DNA of 64,000 bases from UBA2336 sp964419145 (GCA_964419145.1 CAYQOM010000001.1:248001-312000), one strand, 5' to 3'. Positions 7,885 through 17,323 are shown, numbered from the stretch's first letter. The notes: generated by a model from the sequence alone, not told the origin. Translations and numbers: made by a program.

Positions 7885-8862
7885 ATGGAAGAAAATCTTT
7901 TTGAAAACCGGGTAGATTTAACCGCCCTGAATGAGAGTGTAAAAAAAATACGCGAAGAAATCGCACATGTAATTGTAGGCCAACAGGAAATGGTAGATTT
8001 ACTGATCACCTCGATCCTGGCTGACGGACATGTGTTGATTGAGGGCGTGCCTGGTGTAGCCAAAACACTCACGGCAAAATTATTATCGCGGGTAATTGAT
8101 GTGAAGTTCAACCGCATTCAATTCACACCCGATCTGATGCCCTCGGATGTAATCGGTACATCTGTTTTCAACATGAAAAATTCGGCCTTTGAATTTAAGT
8201 CGGGCCCGATTTTTTCAAACATTGTACTGATTGATGAAATAAACCGTGCCCCAGCTAAAACGCAAGCCGCCTTGTTTGAAGTGATGGAGGAACGGCAAAT
8301 AACAGCTGATGGCACCACGTACAAGCTTGAACATCCGTACATGGTAGTGGCCACCCAAAATCCGATTGAACATGAGGGAACCTATCGCCTGCCGGAAGCG
8401 CAACTCGACCGTTTCTTGTTTAAGATTCTGGTTCACTATCCGACACCTGAACAGGAGTTTGCCATTATCAGCGGACATCATCAACGGAAAGGCCACACAC
8501 CATTGGAAGATGTGAAGCCATTACTGAATGCCGAAAAAATAAAACAGTATCGTGATGCTGTGCAGCAGGTTCATGTGGAGGAGAATCTGATAAAATACAT
8601 GGCGGAGATTGTACATGAAACCCGAAACAATCCATCGCTGTTTCTGGGCGCCTCTCCCCGTGCATCGGTTGCGTTGCTCAACAGTTCAAAAGCGTTTGCT
8701 GCCATCAACGGGCGCGATTTCGTAACGCCTGAAGATGTGAAATTTGTGGCATCGCCTGTGTTGCGTCACCGCATTATGCTTACACCTGATAAAGAAATGG
8801 AAGGCATTACCACCGATGACGTGATCAAACAAATTGTGGACAAAGTTGAGGTGCCGAGATAA
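7885..8862 (+). CDS. MoxR family AAA+ ATPase
   Basis: 325 residues, soluble. Walker A GVPGVAKT at residues 54-61, Walker B IVLIDEINRAP with Asp117-Glu118, sensor 1 ATQNP with Asn159, and the arginine-rich QLDRF helix; the C-terminal lid holds LGASPRASVALL. MoxR ATPases act as chaperone-like motors that mature or remodel partner complexes, usually with a von Willebrand A domain protein. The partner here is almost surely the DUF58 protein encoded 20 bases downstream. The length is typical for the family. Confidence 0.95.
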   Translation: MEENLFENRVDLTALNESVKKIREEIAHVIVGQQEMVDLLITSILADGHVLIEGVPGVAKTLTAKLLSRVIDVKFNRIQFTPDLMPSDVIGTSVFNMKNSAFEFKSGPIFSNIVLIDEINRAPAKTQAALFEVMEERQITADGTTYKLEHPYMVVATQNPIEHEGTYRLPEAQLDRFLFKILVHYPTPEQEFAIISGHHQRKGHTPLEDVKPLLNAEKIKQYRDAVQQVHVEENLIKYMAEIVHETRNNPSLFLGASPRASVALLNSSKAFAAINGRDFVTPEDVKFVASPVLRHRIMLTPDKEMEGITTDDVIKQIVDKVEVPR

Positions 8863-8882
8863 TCGATCGGTCAATTGCCAGC

Positions 8883-10214
8883 ATGAAAAACCTCAGAAGC
8901 CTTTACCTCAATAACAGGTTGTTCGTTGCGATTATTGCAATTGTGCTTTGCTTCATTCTGAGCTTTGCACTGAAGGGGTTTATTCTTATTCCAAAACTAT
9001 TATTTCTGCTGTTGGTTGCTGCCGTGTTAACGGATGCACTGCTTCTCTTTCGTACTCGAAGAGGCATGTATGGCTATCGGTTTACACCCGAAAAACTTTC
9101 AAATGGCGATGAGAATGAAATCCGGATTTACCTGGAAAATTTTTATCCGTTCAAAGCTGCACTGCAAGTAATTGATGAAATACCGCATCAGTTTCAACGG
9201 AGAGACCTGAATTTCAAGTTGCTACTCACACCTCGCGAAAGCAAAACCATCACTTATTCCTTGCGGCCGGTAAAACGGGGAGAGTATTCCTTTGGTGCGG
9301 TGAATGTGCTTGTGACCTCACCACTAGGTTTGCTGAAGCGTAGGTTTAGATTTTCGCAGGACGCGTTAGTGCCCGTGTACCCATCGTATATTCAAATGCG
9401 TAGGTATGAGTTGTTGGCCATCTCAAATAGACTTACTGAAACCGGGATTAAAAAAATCAGACGCATTGGGCACAACATGGAATTTGAGTTGATCAAAGAA
9501 TATGTTCAGGGCGATGACATTCGTACCATCAACTGGAACGCCACAGCCCGAAAATCAGCGTTGATGGTGAACCACTATCAGGACGAACGTTCACAGCAGG
9601 TTTACTCCCTTATTGATAAAAGTCGTGTGATGCAAATGCCCTTCAACGGCTTAAGCCTGATGGACTATGCCATCAACGCCAGTTTGGTGATCAGCAACAT
9701 TGCCATCCGAAAATCCGATAAAGCCGGCATCATCACCTTTCAGGATACAGTTAACACCACACTGGCAGCCAGTCGCAGTAACCGGCAAATGGGGCAAATA
9801 CAGGAAGTGCTGTACAATCAGAAAACCGGCTATCGCGAATCTGACTTCTCCATGTTGTACAGTCATGTGCGCAGAAAAATAACACAGCGGAGTTTATTGT
9901 TGCTGTTCACCAACTTCGAATCGATGTACGGCATACAACGGCAACTGCCATTTTTAAGAAGCCTCGCCAAACAGCATTTGGTAGTGGTCATCTTTTTTGA
10001 GAATACCGAAATGGCTTCTCTCATTAACAGTCAGGCAACCGACCTAAAAGAAATCTATTACAAAGCCGTAGCGGAAAAATTTGCCTTCGACAAAAAGCTG
10101 ATTGCCAAAGAACTTCAAAAATCGGGTATTCAAACCATTTTAACCGCCCCCGAAAACCTGACGGTAAATACGATAAATAAGTACCTGGAACTAAAAGCCC
10201 GGGGAATGATTTAA
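8883..10214 (+). CDS. DUF58 domain-containing protein (VWA-like partner of MoxR)
   Basis: 443 residues. Two close membrane segments at residues ~12-52 are followed by a beta-rich extracytoplasmic-like stretch and then the DUF58 core with EYVQGDDIRTINWNATARK near residues 203-221, the hallmark of the family. The C-terminal half looks like a von Willebrand A fold (VYSLIDKSRVM, then LLLLFTNFES). It is the last gene of the SpoIIM-MoxR operon. DUF58 proteins are taken to be MoxR-dependent membrane factors; no reaction is known for them. Confidence 0.9.
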   Translation: MKNLRSLYLNNRLFVAIIAIVLCFILSFALKGFILIPKLLFLLLVAAVLTDALLLFRTRRGMYGYRFTPEKLSNGDENEIRIYLENFYPFKAALQVIDEIPHQFQRRDLNFKLLLTPRESKTITYSLRPVKRGEYSFGAVNVLVTSPLGLLKRRFRFSQDALVPVYPSYIQMRRYELLAISNRLTETGIKKIRRIGHNMEFELIKEYVQGDDIRTINWNATARKSALMVNHYQDERSQQVYSLIDKSRVMQMPFNGLSLMDYAINASLVISNIAIRKSDKAGIITFQDTVNTTLAASRSNRQMGQIQEVLYNQKTGYRESDFSMLYSHVRRKITQRSLLLLFTNFESMYGIQRQLPFLRSLAKQHLVVVIFFENTEMASLINSQATDLKEIYYKAVAEKFAFDKKLIAKELQKSGIQTILTAPENLTVNTINKYLELKARGMI

Positions 10215-10304
10215 AAGCTTTTTTAGGCGTTTACCTTTTCTATATATTTCCTAATCAATTTGATAGTTTGTCTTGTTAAGATGTGTTGATCAAAGAGAAC
10301 GTTT

Positions 10305-13300
10305 ATGAGAAAATTTTACCGAATCGCCCTTCCTATTTTGTTTACGCTGATATGTTACTTGGGATACGCACAACGTCCAATGGGTATAAAGATCAACAAG
10401 GCTGTAATATGTTACGCAGACCATACCGATAATCCTTGTTATGTACCCCCTCCTGCTGAACTAATGAAGGCTTCCGGACGTGTAAAAACGTCCAACATTG
10501 AAGTGACTTTTAACCCGGGCTTTACACCGGAAGCACAACAGGCTTTTGTATATGCTATTGAGATTTGGGAGTCATTGATCGTCTCTGAGGTTCCAATAAA
10601 AATTGATGCCTACTGGTCACCATTAGGTGCCGGCACACTGGGTGCCGCGATTTATACTTCAGCATACGCTAATTTTGATGGAGCCCAAAAGCTAAATGTT
10701 TTTTACCCGGTAGCACTGGCCGAAAAAATTACCGGCCGTAATTTGAATGGAATCGAACCTGAAATTTTTATTCAATTCAGCAACAGCGCCAATTGGCATT
10801 ACGACCCAACAAAAGATGCCCCCCCGGGAAAATATGACCTCGCCACTGTTGTGCTTCATGAAATAGGACACGGCCTGGGCTTTGCCGGAACTTTTTCAGT
10901 TGGAACAACCACCGGAGACTTTGGATTACAAGACACCACAATTCCAATAATCTACGACATCCCCATAGAAAACGGATCGAATGCAAATCTGATACAAAGT
11001 TTCCCTTCTCCATCCGCAGCCATGCGCACACAACTTACCAGTGAAAATATTTTTTTCAAATCTCCAACAGCTGGTCGTCCACGTCTTTATGCACCAACTG
11101 AGTTCAATAGTGGTTCCAGCATTAGCCACCTGGACGAAAATACCTATGTTGGAAATCCTGATGCGTTAATGACCCCACAGATTGCCCCGCAGGAAAAAAT
11201 ATACAACCCCGGTATCGCCTGGAAGATGTTAAAAGATTTGGGTTGGGAGTTTGTCCGAATCGACCATCTGCCGCTAAGTGATACCGAGAACACAACAGGA
11301 CCATATACCGTTTTGGTTACCCTTAATGCCGATAACGGATTTGATGATGAGAGCCTTAAACTTCACTGGACCTTAGACAGACAAAACTTTACAGAAATAC
11401 TTTTTCAGCCAACGGGAAATCCAGGAAATCCAAATGAATTCAGTGCCCAGATCACTCCGCCTAATGCCACAGCGCGGGATTATGGTTATTATATTTCTGT
11501 AAAGGATAATGAAAACCGTGAATTTCTAAGCCCAGGTAAATTCGTTATTCCTCTAGAACAAGAAGAACAACACCTCCATATTTTTTCCACAGGTCCCGAT
11601 ACACAAGCTCCCGTTATTGCGCACACCCCGAAAGGTTTTATTCTCGATAGTGAAACCAGTTTTCAAATTGAAGCGCGCATAACTGATAACATCGGAATTG
11701 CCTCGGCCACGGTGGAGTATCTGATTAATGATGTACCGCAAGGCAATGTTCCCCTCGTGCTTCAAAGTCCTGGCGAAGATTCGATTTACCTCGCCACTAT
11801 CAATCTTGGTGGAGGACTTGTAATTGATGATGTACTATCTTACCGCATTACCATTGTTGATCAGGCTCAGGCGGTGCCTGGTGGAAATAAGTCGTATTTT
11901 CCAACAGAAACCACTTACCAACACGTTAATGTGGTTGGCCTCGAACCCACTCAGGATTCCTACACGAATGATTTTAATTCCCCATCGAACGACTTTTTTG
12001 GAGATGGCTTTAGTGTAGAACAACCAACCGGCTTCTCCAATCCCGCTATTCACTCAACTCATCCTTACCCGGAAGGCAATGGGCAAGCAAACGATCAGAT
12101 TAATTTAACCTATCAATTGAAAATCCCTGTTCGGGTTAAACCACTTGAAGCAACCCTTGTATTTGATGAAATTGTGTTGGTTGAGCCCGGTGAAGTAGGA
12201 ACTGTGTTTGGTGATGAAGAGTTCTGGGACTATGTGGTTGTTGAAGGTTCAATAGACGGAGGCATTACGTGGACTTCAATAGCCGATGGCTACGATTCCA
12301 GAACAAACGATGCATGGCTAACACGTTATAATAGTGCAATATCTGAAAACAACTCAACTGCTGTGGGTGATCCCACACTTTATCGTACCCGTACACTTAA
12401 CTTGCTGGATGAGTTTGATCCTGGTGATGAAGTTGTAATCCGGTTCCGCCTCTTTAGCGATCCATTTGCAAGAGGCTGGGGTTGGGCTATCGATAATTTG
12501 AAAATTCAAATTGATGAAAATCCTCCTCAAATTCTTCACGATCACATTGATTATGTTGTTGCCGGAACCGAACTCGCAGAGGGAGTATTACGCATTACAG
12601 ATGCTTCTGGAGTAGCGTCCATCAAAGCTGAAACCAAGGTTAACGGTGGAGAGGTGACAGAAACTGAACTACCGGTGATTTCTCTTAACGATGAGTATCC
12701 GATTTCTTTCACTGACTTGGATCAATTCGCTTCAGGTGATGTATTGGAGTACCGCATCATCGTCACCGATTCGGTAGGGAATACAGGTTATTTTCCTCCC
12801 TCAGGAAACTTCTTAAAAATTGTAATAGTTGAATTTAGTGAGCCTGTAAGCACCTACGCCAATGCGTTTAATTCTCCAACAGACGATTTTGTTGGAAATT
12901 TTTTCAGTGTAACCCAGCCAGCCAATTTTAACAATGGTGCCATTCACTCCGAACATTTCTATCCGAATGGTTTGGGGCTAAACAAGACTTCTGACTATCA
13001 GTATCTGCTCACGCAATCCATTACTATTGCCACAACCAATCCCCTTATGCGTTTTGATGAAGTAGTGATTGTGGAGGGACATGGCACAGGAGTACCGTTC
13101 GGAAATCCAAACTTCAAAGATTATGTGATTGTGGAGGGTTCAAAAGATGGAGGAGAAACCTGGAGCAGATTTTTAGACGGTTATGATATAGTGGGCGGTT
13201 TAACCACTTGGATCAGTACATTCAACTCGGGTGGCAACGGAACATCAGCCATGTACCGTACCCGTGTAATTGATATGACCGCCAATGGAAATTTTCAATC

Positions 13301-13676
13301 TGGTGATGACGTGTTGATTCGTTTCAGACTGTTTGCCAACGAAACTGTAAACGGCTGGGGCTGGGCCATCGACAATTTATATATTCAAGATCCGATTACA
13401 TCCATTGAACAGCTCAGTGCCTTTATTAATATTTATCCGAATCCGGTAACCAATCAGTTGCTTCAAATTGAGATTGACGAGCCAACCTTTACGGAAACAC
13501 AAATAGGGTTAATGAATATGCACGGTCAGGAATTGCAGTCTGCAAAACTTCCTCCATCAGCCGGGAAGTTGAAACACCAACTCGATTTATCCGGTCTTCC
13601 GACCGGTATGTACATTGTGACCATACAAGGCAATTCTGGGGGGCGGATTCTCCGAAAAATTATCAAGACGCAATAA
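10305..13676 (+). CDS. Large secreted zinc metalloprotease with T9SS C-terminal sorting domain
   Basis: 1123 residues. It has a signal peptide (MRKFYRIALPILFTLICYLGYAQ), then a metzincin-like catalytic domain with HEIGHGLGF near residues 185-193 (HExGHxxG form; no third His at the usual HExxHxxGxxH spot, since LGF follows). Then come beta-sandwich domains and a duplicated module of ~190 residues. Copy 1 begins at YTNDFNSPSNDFFGDGFSV and copy 2 at YANAFNSPTDDFVGNFFSV; both close with GWGWAIDNL. The last ~80 residues are a type A T9SS sorting domain (IYPNPVTNQLLQIEI, then GLPTGMYIVTIQG and a basic end). Expected fate: export through the outer membrane by the type IX system. A good terminator follows it. 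The substrate is unknown. Confidence 0.85.
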   Translation: MRKFYRIALPILFTLICYLGYAQRPMGIKINKAVICYADHTDNPCYVPPPAELMKASGRVKTSNIEVTFNPGFTPEAQQAFVYAIEIWESLIVSEVPIKIDAYWSPLGAGTLGAAIYTSAYANFDGAQKLNVFYPVALAEKITGRNLNGIEPEIFIQFSNSANWHYDPTKDAPPGKYDLATVVLHEIGHGLGFAGTFSVGTTTGDFGLQDTTIPIIYDIPIENGSNANLIQSFPSPSAAMRTQLTSENIFFKSPTAGRPRLYAPTEFNSGSSISHLDENTYVGNPDALMTPQIAPQEKIYNPGIAWKMLKDLGWEFVRIDHLPLSDTENTTGPYTVLVTLNADNGFDDESLKLHWTLDRQNFTEILFQPTGNPGNPNEFSAQITPPNATARDYGYYISVKDNENREFLSPGKFVIPLEQEEQHLHIFSTGPDTQAPVIAHTPKGFILDSETSFQIEARITDNIGIASATVEYLINDVPQGNVPLVLQSPGEDSIYLATINLGGGLVIDDVLSYRITIVDQAQAVPGGNKSYFPTETTYQHVNVVGLEPTQDSYTNDFNSPSNDFFGDGFSVEQPTGFSNPAIHSTHPYPEGNGQANDQINLTYQLKIPVRVKPLEATLVFDEIVLVEPGEVGTVFGDEEFWDYVVVEGSIDGGITWTSIADGYDSRTNDAWLTRYNSAISENNSTAVGDPTLYRTRTLNLLDEFDPGDEVVIRFRLFSDPFARGWGWAIDNLKIQIDENPPQILHDHIDYVVAGTELAEGVLRITDASGVASIKAETKVNGGEVTETELPVISLNDEYPISFTDLDQFASGDVLEYRIIVTDSVGNTGYFPPSGNFLKIVIVEFSEPVSTYANAFNSPTDDFVGNFFSVTQPANFNNGAIHSEHFYPNGLGLNKTSDYQYLLTQSITIATTNPLMRFDEVVIVEGHGTGVPFGNPNFKDYVIVEGSKDGGETWSRFLDGYDIVGGLTTWISTFNSGGNGTSAMYRTRVIDMTANGNFQSGDDVLIRFRLFANETVNGWGWAIDNLYIQDPITSIEQLSAFINIYPNPVTNQLLQIEIDEPTFTETQIGLMNMHGQELQSAKLPPSAGKLKHQLDLSGLPTGMYIVTIQGNSGGRILRKIIKTQ

Positions 13677-13680
13677 CCCG

Positions 13681-13709
13681 AAAACCCTGACAACGCGTCA
13701 GGGTTTTTT
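13681..13709 (+). terminator. Rho-independent terminator after the T9SS protease
   Basis: An 11-bp stem AAAACCCTGAC (13681-13691) / GTCAGGGTTTT (13697-13707) with a five-base loop and a T-run, four bases after the protease stop. It separates the protease from carB. Confidence 0.9.
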
Positions 13710-13721
13710 ATTCCCATTCCT

Positions 13722-13752
13722 TTTGCACGTTAGGGCGTGCGCCTTATTTTTG
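13722..13752 (+). promoter_or_regulatory. Bacteroidota-type promoter of carB
   Basis: TTTG at 13722-13725 (-33 element), 19 bases, then TATTTTTG at 13745-13752 (consensus TAnnTTTG, -7 element). The predicted transcription start falls about 20-25 bases before the carB ATG at 13782. This is the best two-element match found in the window, and it rules out the in-frame upstream GTG at 13737, which lies inside it. Confidence 0.7.
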
Positions 13753-13781
13753 CCAGAATTTGTCCATACCCTTCCACCAAC

Positions 13782-16595
13782 ATGCCAAGAGATAGAAGTA
13801 TTCGTTCCGTTCTGATTATCGGCAGCGGCCCCATTATTATTGGTCAGGCTTGTGAATTTGACTATTCCGGTTCGCAGGCTTCACGGTCGCTTCGTGAAGA
13901 AGGTATCGAAGTGGTGCTGATCAACTCCAATCCGGCCACCATCATGACGGATAAGGTCACAGCCGACCACGTGTACCTCAAACCCCTGACGAAGAAATCC
14001 ATTCGCGAAATACTTGAAAAACACAACATTGATGCTGTACTGCCCACCATGGGCGGACAAACCGCGCTGAACCTGTGCATTGAGTGTGATAAAGCAGGCA
14101 TCTGGCAGCATTACGGTGTAAAAATTATTGGCGTAGACATTAAGGCGATTGAAACCACGGAAGATCGGGAGAAATTCCGGTTGAAAATGCTGGAATTGGG
14201 TGTTGGTGTGTGCAAAGGAGCGACAGCCACCTCGTTTTTACAAGGAAAAGAAATCGCCCAGGAAATTGGTTTCCCACTCGTAATTCGTCCTTCCTTCACC
14301 CTTGGTGGTACCGGAGGCGGATTTGTAAACAAGCCCGAAGAATTTGACGAAGCGTTGAACCGTGGCTTGCATGCATCGCCCATTCACGAGGTGTTGGTTG
14401 AACAAAGCATCTTGGGCTGGAAAGAATACGAACTTGAATTGCTTCGCGATGGAAGGGGCAATGTGATCATCATCTGCTCCATCGAAAATTTTGACCCGAT
14501 GGGTGTGCATACCGGAGATTCCATTACCGTTGCCCCAGCCATGACATTGCCCGATACGGTTTACCAACACATGCGCGACCTCGCCATTAAAATGATGAAT
14601 GGCATCGGGCAGTTTGCCGGAGGGTGTAACGTGCAGTTTGCGGTAAATCCCGATACGGACGACATCATTGGTATTGAAATCAACCCGCGTGTTTCGCGCT
14701 CTTCTGCATTGGCCTCAAAAGCCACGGGGTATCCAATTGCCAAAGTGGCCGCGAAACTAGCCATCGGTTATAACCTGGATGAATTAAAAAATGCCATCAC
14801 CGGAACAACAACAGCCTACTTTGAACCCGCGCTCGATTATGTGATTGTAAAAATTCCACGCTGGAATTTCGATAAGTTTCTTGGCGCCAATCGCAAGTTG
14901 GGATTGCAGATGAAGTCGGTAGGTGAGGTCATGGGTATCGGCAGAAATTTTCAGGAGGCCTTACAAAAAGCTTGTCAATCGTTGGAGATCAGACGCAACG
15001 GCCTGGGTGCCGATGGAAAAGAAAATACCAACCGTGATGAACTGGTGTACAGCCTGGAGAATCCAAGCTGGAATCGTCTCTTCCATATTTACGATGCCAT
15101 GAAGCTCGGCATCTCCATGAAAACCATTCAGAACCTGACCAAAATCGACAAGTGGTTTTTGGAACAGGTGTGGGAATTAGTGGAGATTGAACGTGAGATT
15201 GAGCAGTACGAACTGGACACCATTCCTGTTGAGTTGATGCGCAAAGCCAAGGAAAAAGGATTTGCCGATCGGCAGATTGCCCACATACTGAATTGCCTCG
15301 AAAGCGAAGTGCATGAAAAGCGTAGGGCAATGGGGATTAACCGGGTATTCAAACTGGTGGATACCTGTGCGGCTGAATTTGAAGCCAACACACCTTACTA
15401 CTATTCAACTTTCGATACCGAAAACGAGTCTGTCGTTTCTGACAAGAAAAAAATCATTGTGTTGGGTTCAGGACCGAATCGTATCGGTCAGGGAATTGAA
15501 TTTGATTACTCCTGCGTACATGGTGTGCTCGCCACAAAAGAATGTGGTTACGAAGCGATAATGATCAACTGCAATCCGGAAACCGTTTCTACCGATTTCG
15601 ACATTGCCAACAAACTTTACTTCGAGCCGGTATTCTGGGAGCACCTGTGGGATATCATTCAGCATGAAAAGCCTGAAGGTGTAATTGTTCAGCTTGGTGG
15701 ACAAACCGCCTTGAAGCTTGCTGAGAAATTACACAAGTACGGAGTAAAAATTATCGGAACTTCTTTTGAAGCGCTTGATCTTGCTGAAGATCGCGGAAGT
15801 TTCTCAACCCTGTTAAAAGAATTGAACATTCCATATCCGGAGTTCGGTGTGGCCACCAATGCCGATGAAGCATTGGAAGTCTCCAAGACCATCGGATTTC
15901 CGTTGCTCGTTCGTCCCTCCTACGTATTGGGCGGACAAAGCATGAAAATCGTGATCAACGAAAAGGAACTTGAAAATCACATCATCGATATCTGGAAACA
16001 CCTGCCGGAAAATAAAGTATTGCTCGATCACTTTTTAGATGGCGCCATTGAAGCTGAAGCCGATGCCATTTGCGATGGTGAAGATGTGTACATCATAGGC
16101 GTGATGCAGCACATTGAACCAGCTGGTATTCACTCGGGTGATTCATATGCGGTGTTGCCGCCTTACAACCTGGGCGATTTTGTGATGAAGCAAATCGAAA
16201 CCTACACACAGCGGATTGCACTCGCGCTGAAAACAGTAGGATTGATTAACATTCAGTTTGCAGTGAAAAACGACAAGGTCTACATCATTGAGGCCAACCC
16301 GCGTGCATCGCGTACAGTGCCGTTCATCTGCAAGGCGTACGATGAGCCTTACGTGAATTATGCTACCAAAGTCATGTTGGGCGAAAAGAAAATAAAAGAC
16401 TTCACGTTTCGTCCTACCAAAAAAGGATACGCCATCAAGGAACCGGTGTTCTCGTTCAGCAAGTTTCCGGATGTAAATAAGGAGCTTGGCCCTGAAATGA
16501 AATCGACTGGTGAAGCGATTTATTTTATTGACGACCTGATGGATGACTATTTCCTGAAGATTTACAGCGAACGGAATTTGTACTTAAGTAGGTAA
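13782..16595 (+). CDS. carB: Carbamoyl phosphate synthase large subunit
   Basis: 937 residues from ATG 13782. It makes carbamoyl phosphate from ammonia, bicarbonate and two ATP for arginine and pyrimidine synthesis. Two homologous ATP-grasp halves are visible: each opens with a GSGP..IGQ..EFDYS nucleotide loop (residues ~12-31, and again near residue 560) and carries RPSFTLGG / RPSYVLGG plus the EINPR / EANPR metal-binding motifs. The protein stops right after the second synthetase half (KIYSERNLYLSR), so the C-terminal MGS-like allosteric domain of E. coli CarB (1073 residues) is missing; to my knowledge this short form is usual in this phylum. No carA is in the window. The next gene begins one base after its stop. 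Confidence 0.97.
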   Translation: MPRDRSIRSVLIIGSGPIIIGQACEFDYSGSQASRSLREEGIEVVLINSNPATIMTDKVTADHVYLKPLTKKSIREILEKHNIDAVLPTMGGQTALNLCIECDKAGIWQHYGVKIIGVDIKAIETTEDREKFRLKMLELGVGVCKGATATSFLQGKEIAQEIGFPLVIRPSFTLGGTGGGFVNKPEEFDEALNRGLHASPIHEVLVEQSILGWKEYELELLRDGRGNVIIICSIENFDPMGVHTGDSITVAPAMTLPDTVYQHMRDLAIKMMNGIGQFAGGCNVQFAVNPDTDDIIGIEINPRVSRSSALASKATGYPIAKVAAKLAIGYNLDELKNAITGTTTAYFEPALDYVIVKIPRWNFDKFLGANRKLGLQMKSVGEVMGIGRNFQEALQKACQSLEIRRNGLGADGKENTNRDELVYSLENPSWNRLFHIYDAMKLGISMKTIQNLTKIDKWFLEQVWELVEIEREIEQYELDTIPVELMRKAKEKGFADRQIAHILNCLESEVHEKRRAMGINRVFKLVDTCAAEFEANTPYYYSTFDTENESVVSDKKKIIVLGSGPNRIGQGIEFDYSCVHGVLATKECGYEAIMINCNPETVSTDFDIANKLYFEPVFWEHLWDIIQHEKPEGVIVQLGGQTALKLAEKLHKYGVKIIGTSFEALDLAEDRGSFSTLLKELNIPYPEFGVATNADEALEVSKTIGFPLLVRPSYVLGGQSMKIVINEKELENHIIDIWKHLPENKVLLDHFLDGAIEAEADAICDGEDVYIIGVMQHIEPAGIHSGDSYAVLPPYNLGDFVMKQIETYTQRIALALKTVGLINIQFAVKNDKVYIIEANPRASRTVPFICKAYDEPYVNYATKVMLGEKKIKDFTFRPTKKGYAIKEPVFSFSKFPDVNKELGPEMKSTGEAIYFIDDLMDDYFLKIYSERNLYLSR

Positions 16596-16596
16596 C

Positions 16597-17169
16597 ATGC
16601 CCAACCTTTACATCATTGGCGGTTGCAATGGTGCAGGAAAAACTACAGCGTCTTATACGGTTTTGCCTGAAGTACTTAATTGTCGTGAATTTGTAAATGC
16701 TGATGAAATTGCAAGAGGTCTATCGCCATTTCAGCCTGAAAATGTTGCCTTTCAATCAGGTAGAATAATGCTTAATCGAATTCGGGAATTGATTCATGAA
16801 GGAGCTGATTTTGCATTCGAAACCACACTTGCAACGAAAAGCTATACATCAATTATCAGACATGCCATTTCCAAAGGGTATAAAATAACCTTGATTTTCT
16901 TTTGGTTGGAGTCTCCTGAATTAGCGAAAGCGCGGGTAAAGATCAGAGTTGAAAATGGCGGACATAATATCCCTGAAGATACTATTGAAAGAAGGTATTT
17001 CAGAGGATTGAAAAACTTTTTTACCCTGTATTTACGTTTAACTGATGGTTGGTTGGTTTACAACAATTCGTCATCAATGCCGGAATTAATTGCAAAAGGG
17101 GAAGATGGTGATATTGTTATCGCGAATACCGATATTTGGAACAGATTATCCTATGAGTACTCAGTTTAA
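16597..17169 (+). CDS. Zeta-toxin-like P-loop ATPase/kinase (COG4185 type)
   Basis: 190 residues. The P-loop GGCNGAGKTT is at residues 8-17, followed by FVNADEIARGL, the Asp/Glu pair expected of the zeta-toxin/AAA kinase fold, then FAFETTLATKSY and a lid with basic residues (RVENGGHNIPEDTIERRY). Zeta toxins phosphorylate UDP-amino sugars; the chromosomal COG4185 branch is only predicted to be toxin-like. It starts one base after carB and overlaps a 56-residue protein by 17 bases, an arrangement like a toxin-antitoxin pair but with the ATPase first. Its base composition is more AT-rich than that of carB, which hints at an acquired gene. Confidence 0.75.
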   Translation: MPNLYIIGGCNGAGKTTASYTVLPEVLNCREFVNADEIARGLSPFQPENVAFQSGRIMLNRIRELIHEGADFAFETTLATKSYTSIIRHAISKGYKITLIFFWLESPELAKARVKIRVENGGHNIPEDTIERRYFRGLKNFFTLYLRLTDGWLVYNNSSSMPELIAKGEDGDIVIANTDIWNRLSYEYSV

Positions 17170-17323
17170 AGAAGTCAGCGATAAGATAACCCAAGGCGTA
17201 AGGCTTGCGGCTAAACGGCTTATTGAAAGAACTCAAAAAGTTGATGGAGAACTTGTGATCTCCCGAGATGGCAAAATTATTAGAATAAAAGCCCGTGAAT
17301 TGAAACCAGGGAACCATGCTTAG
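17153..17323 (+). CDS. Small partner protein of the zeta-like ATPase (putative antitoxin)
   Basis: 56 residues from ATG 17153 (MSTQFKEVSDKITQGV). A longer reading from 17090 is possible, but it would overlap the ATPase coding region far more and start without a better site. It is basic, with a helical first half (VRLAAKRLIERTQKV) and a short beta end (GELVISRDGKIIRIKARELK). Similar small proteins sit beside COG4185 ATPases in other bacteria. It overlaps the ATPase by 17 bases and the DUF4834 gene by eight bases. Antitoxin function is inferred from context alone. Confidence 0.6.
   Translation: MSTQFKEVSDKITQGVRLAAKRLIERTQKVDGELVISRDGKIIRIKARELKPGNHA

Noticed and set aside
13737..13781. Upstream GTG start for carB
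   Set aside because: The extra residues lie within the promoter elements, and the family N-terminus begins at the ATG at 13782.
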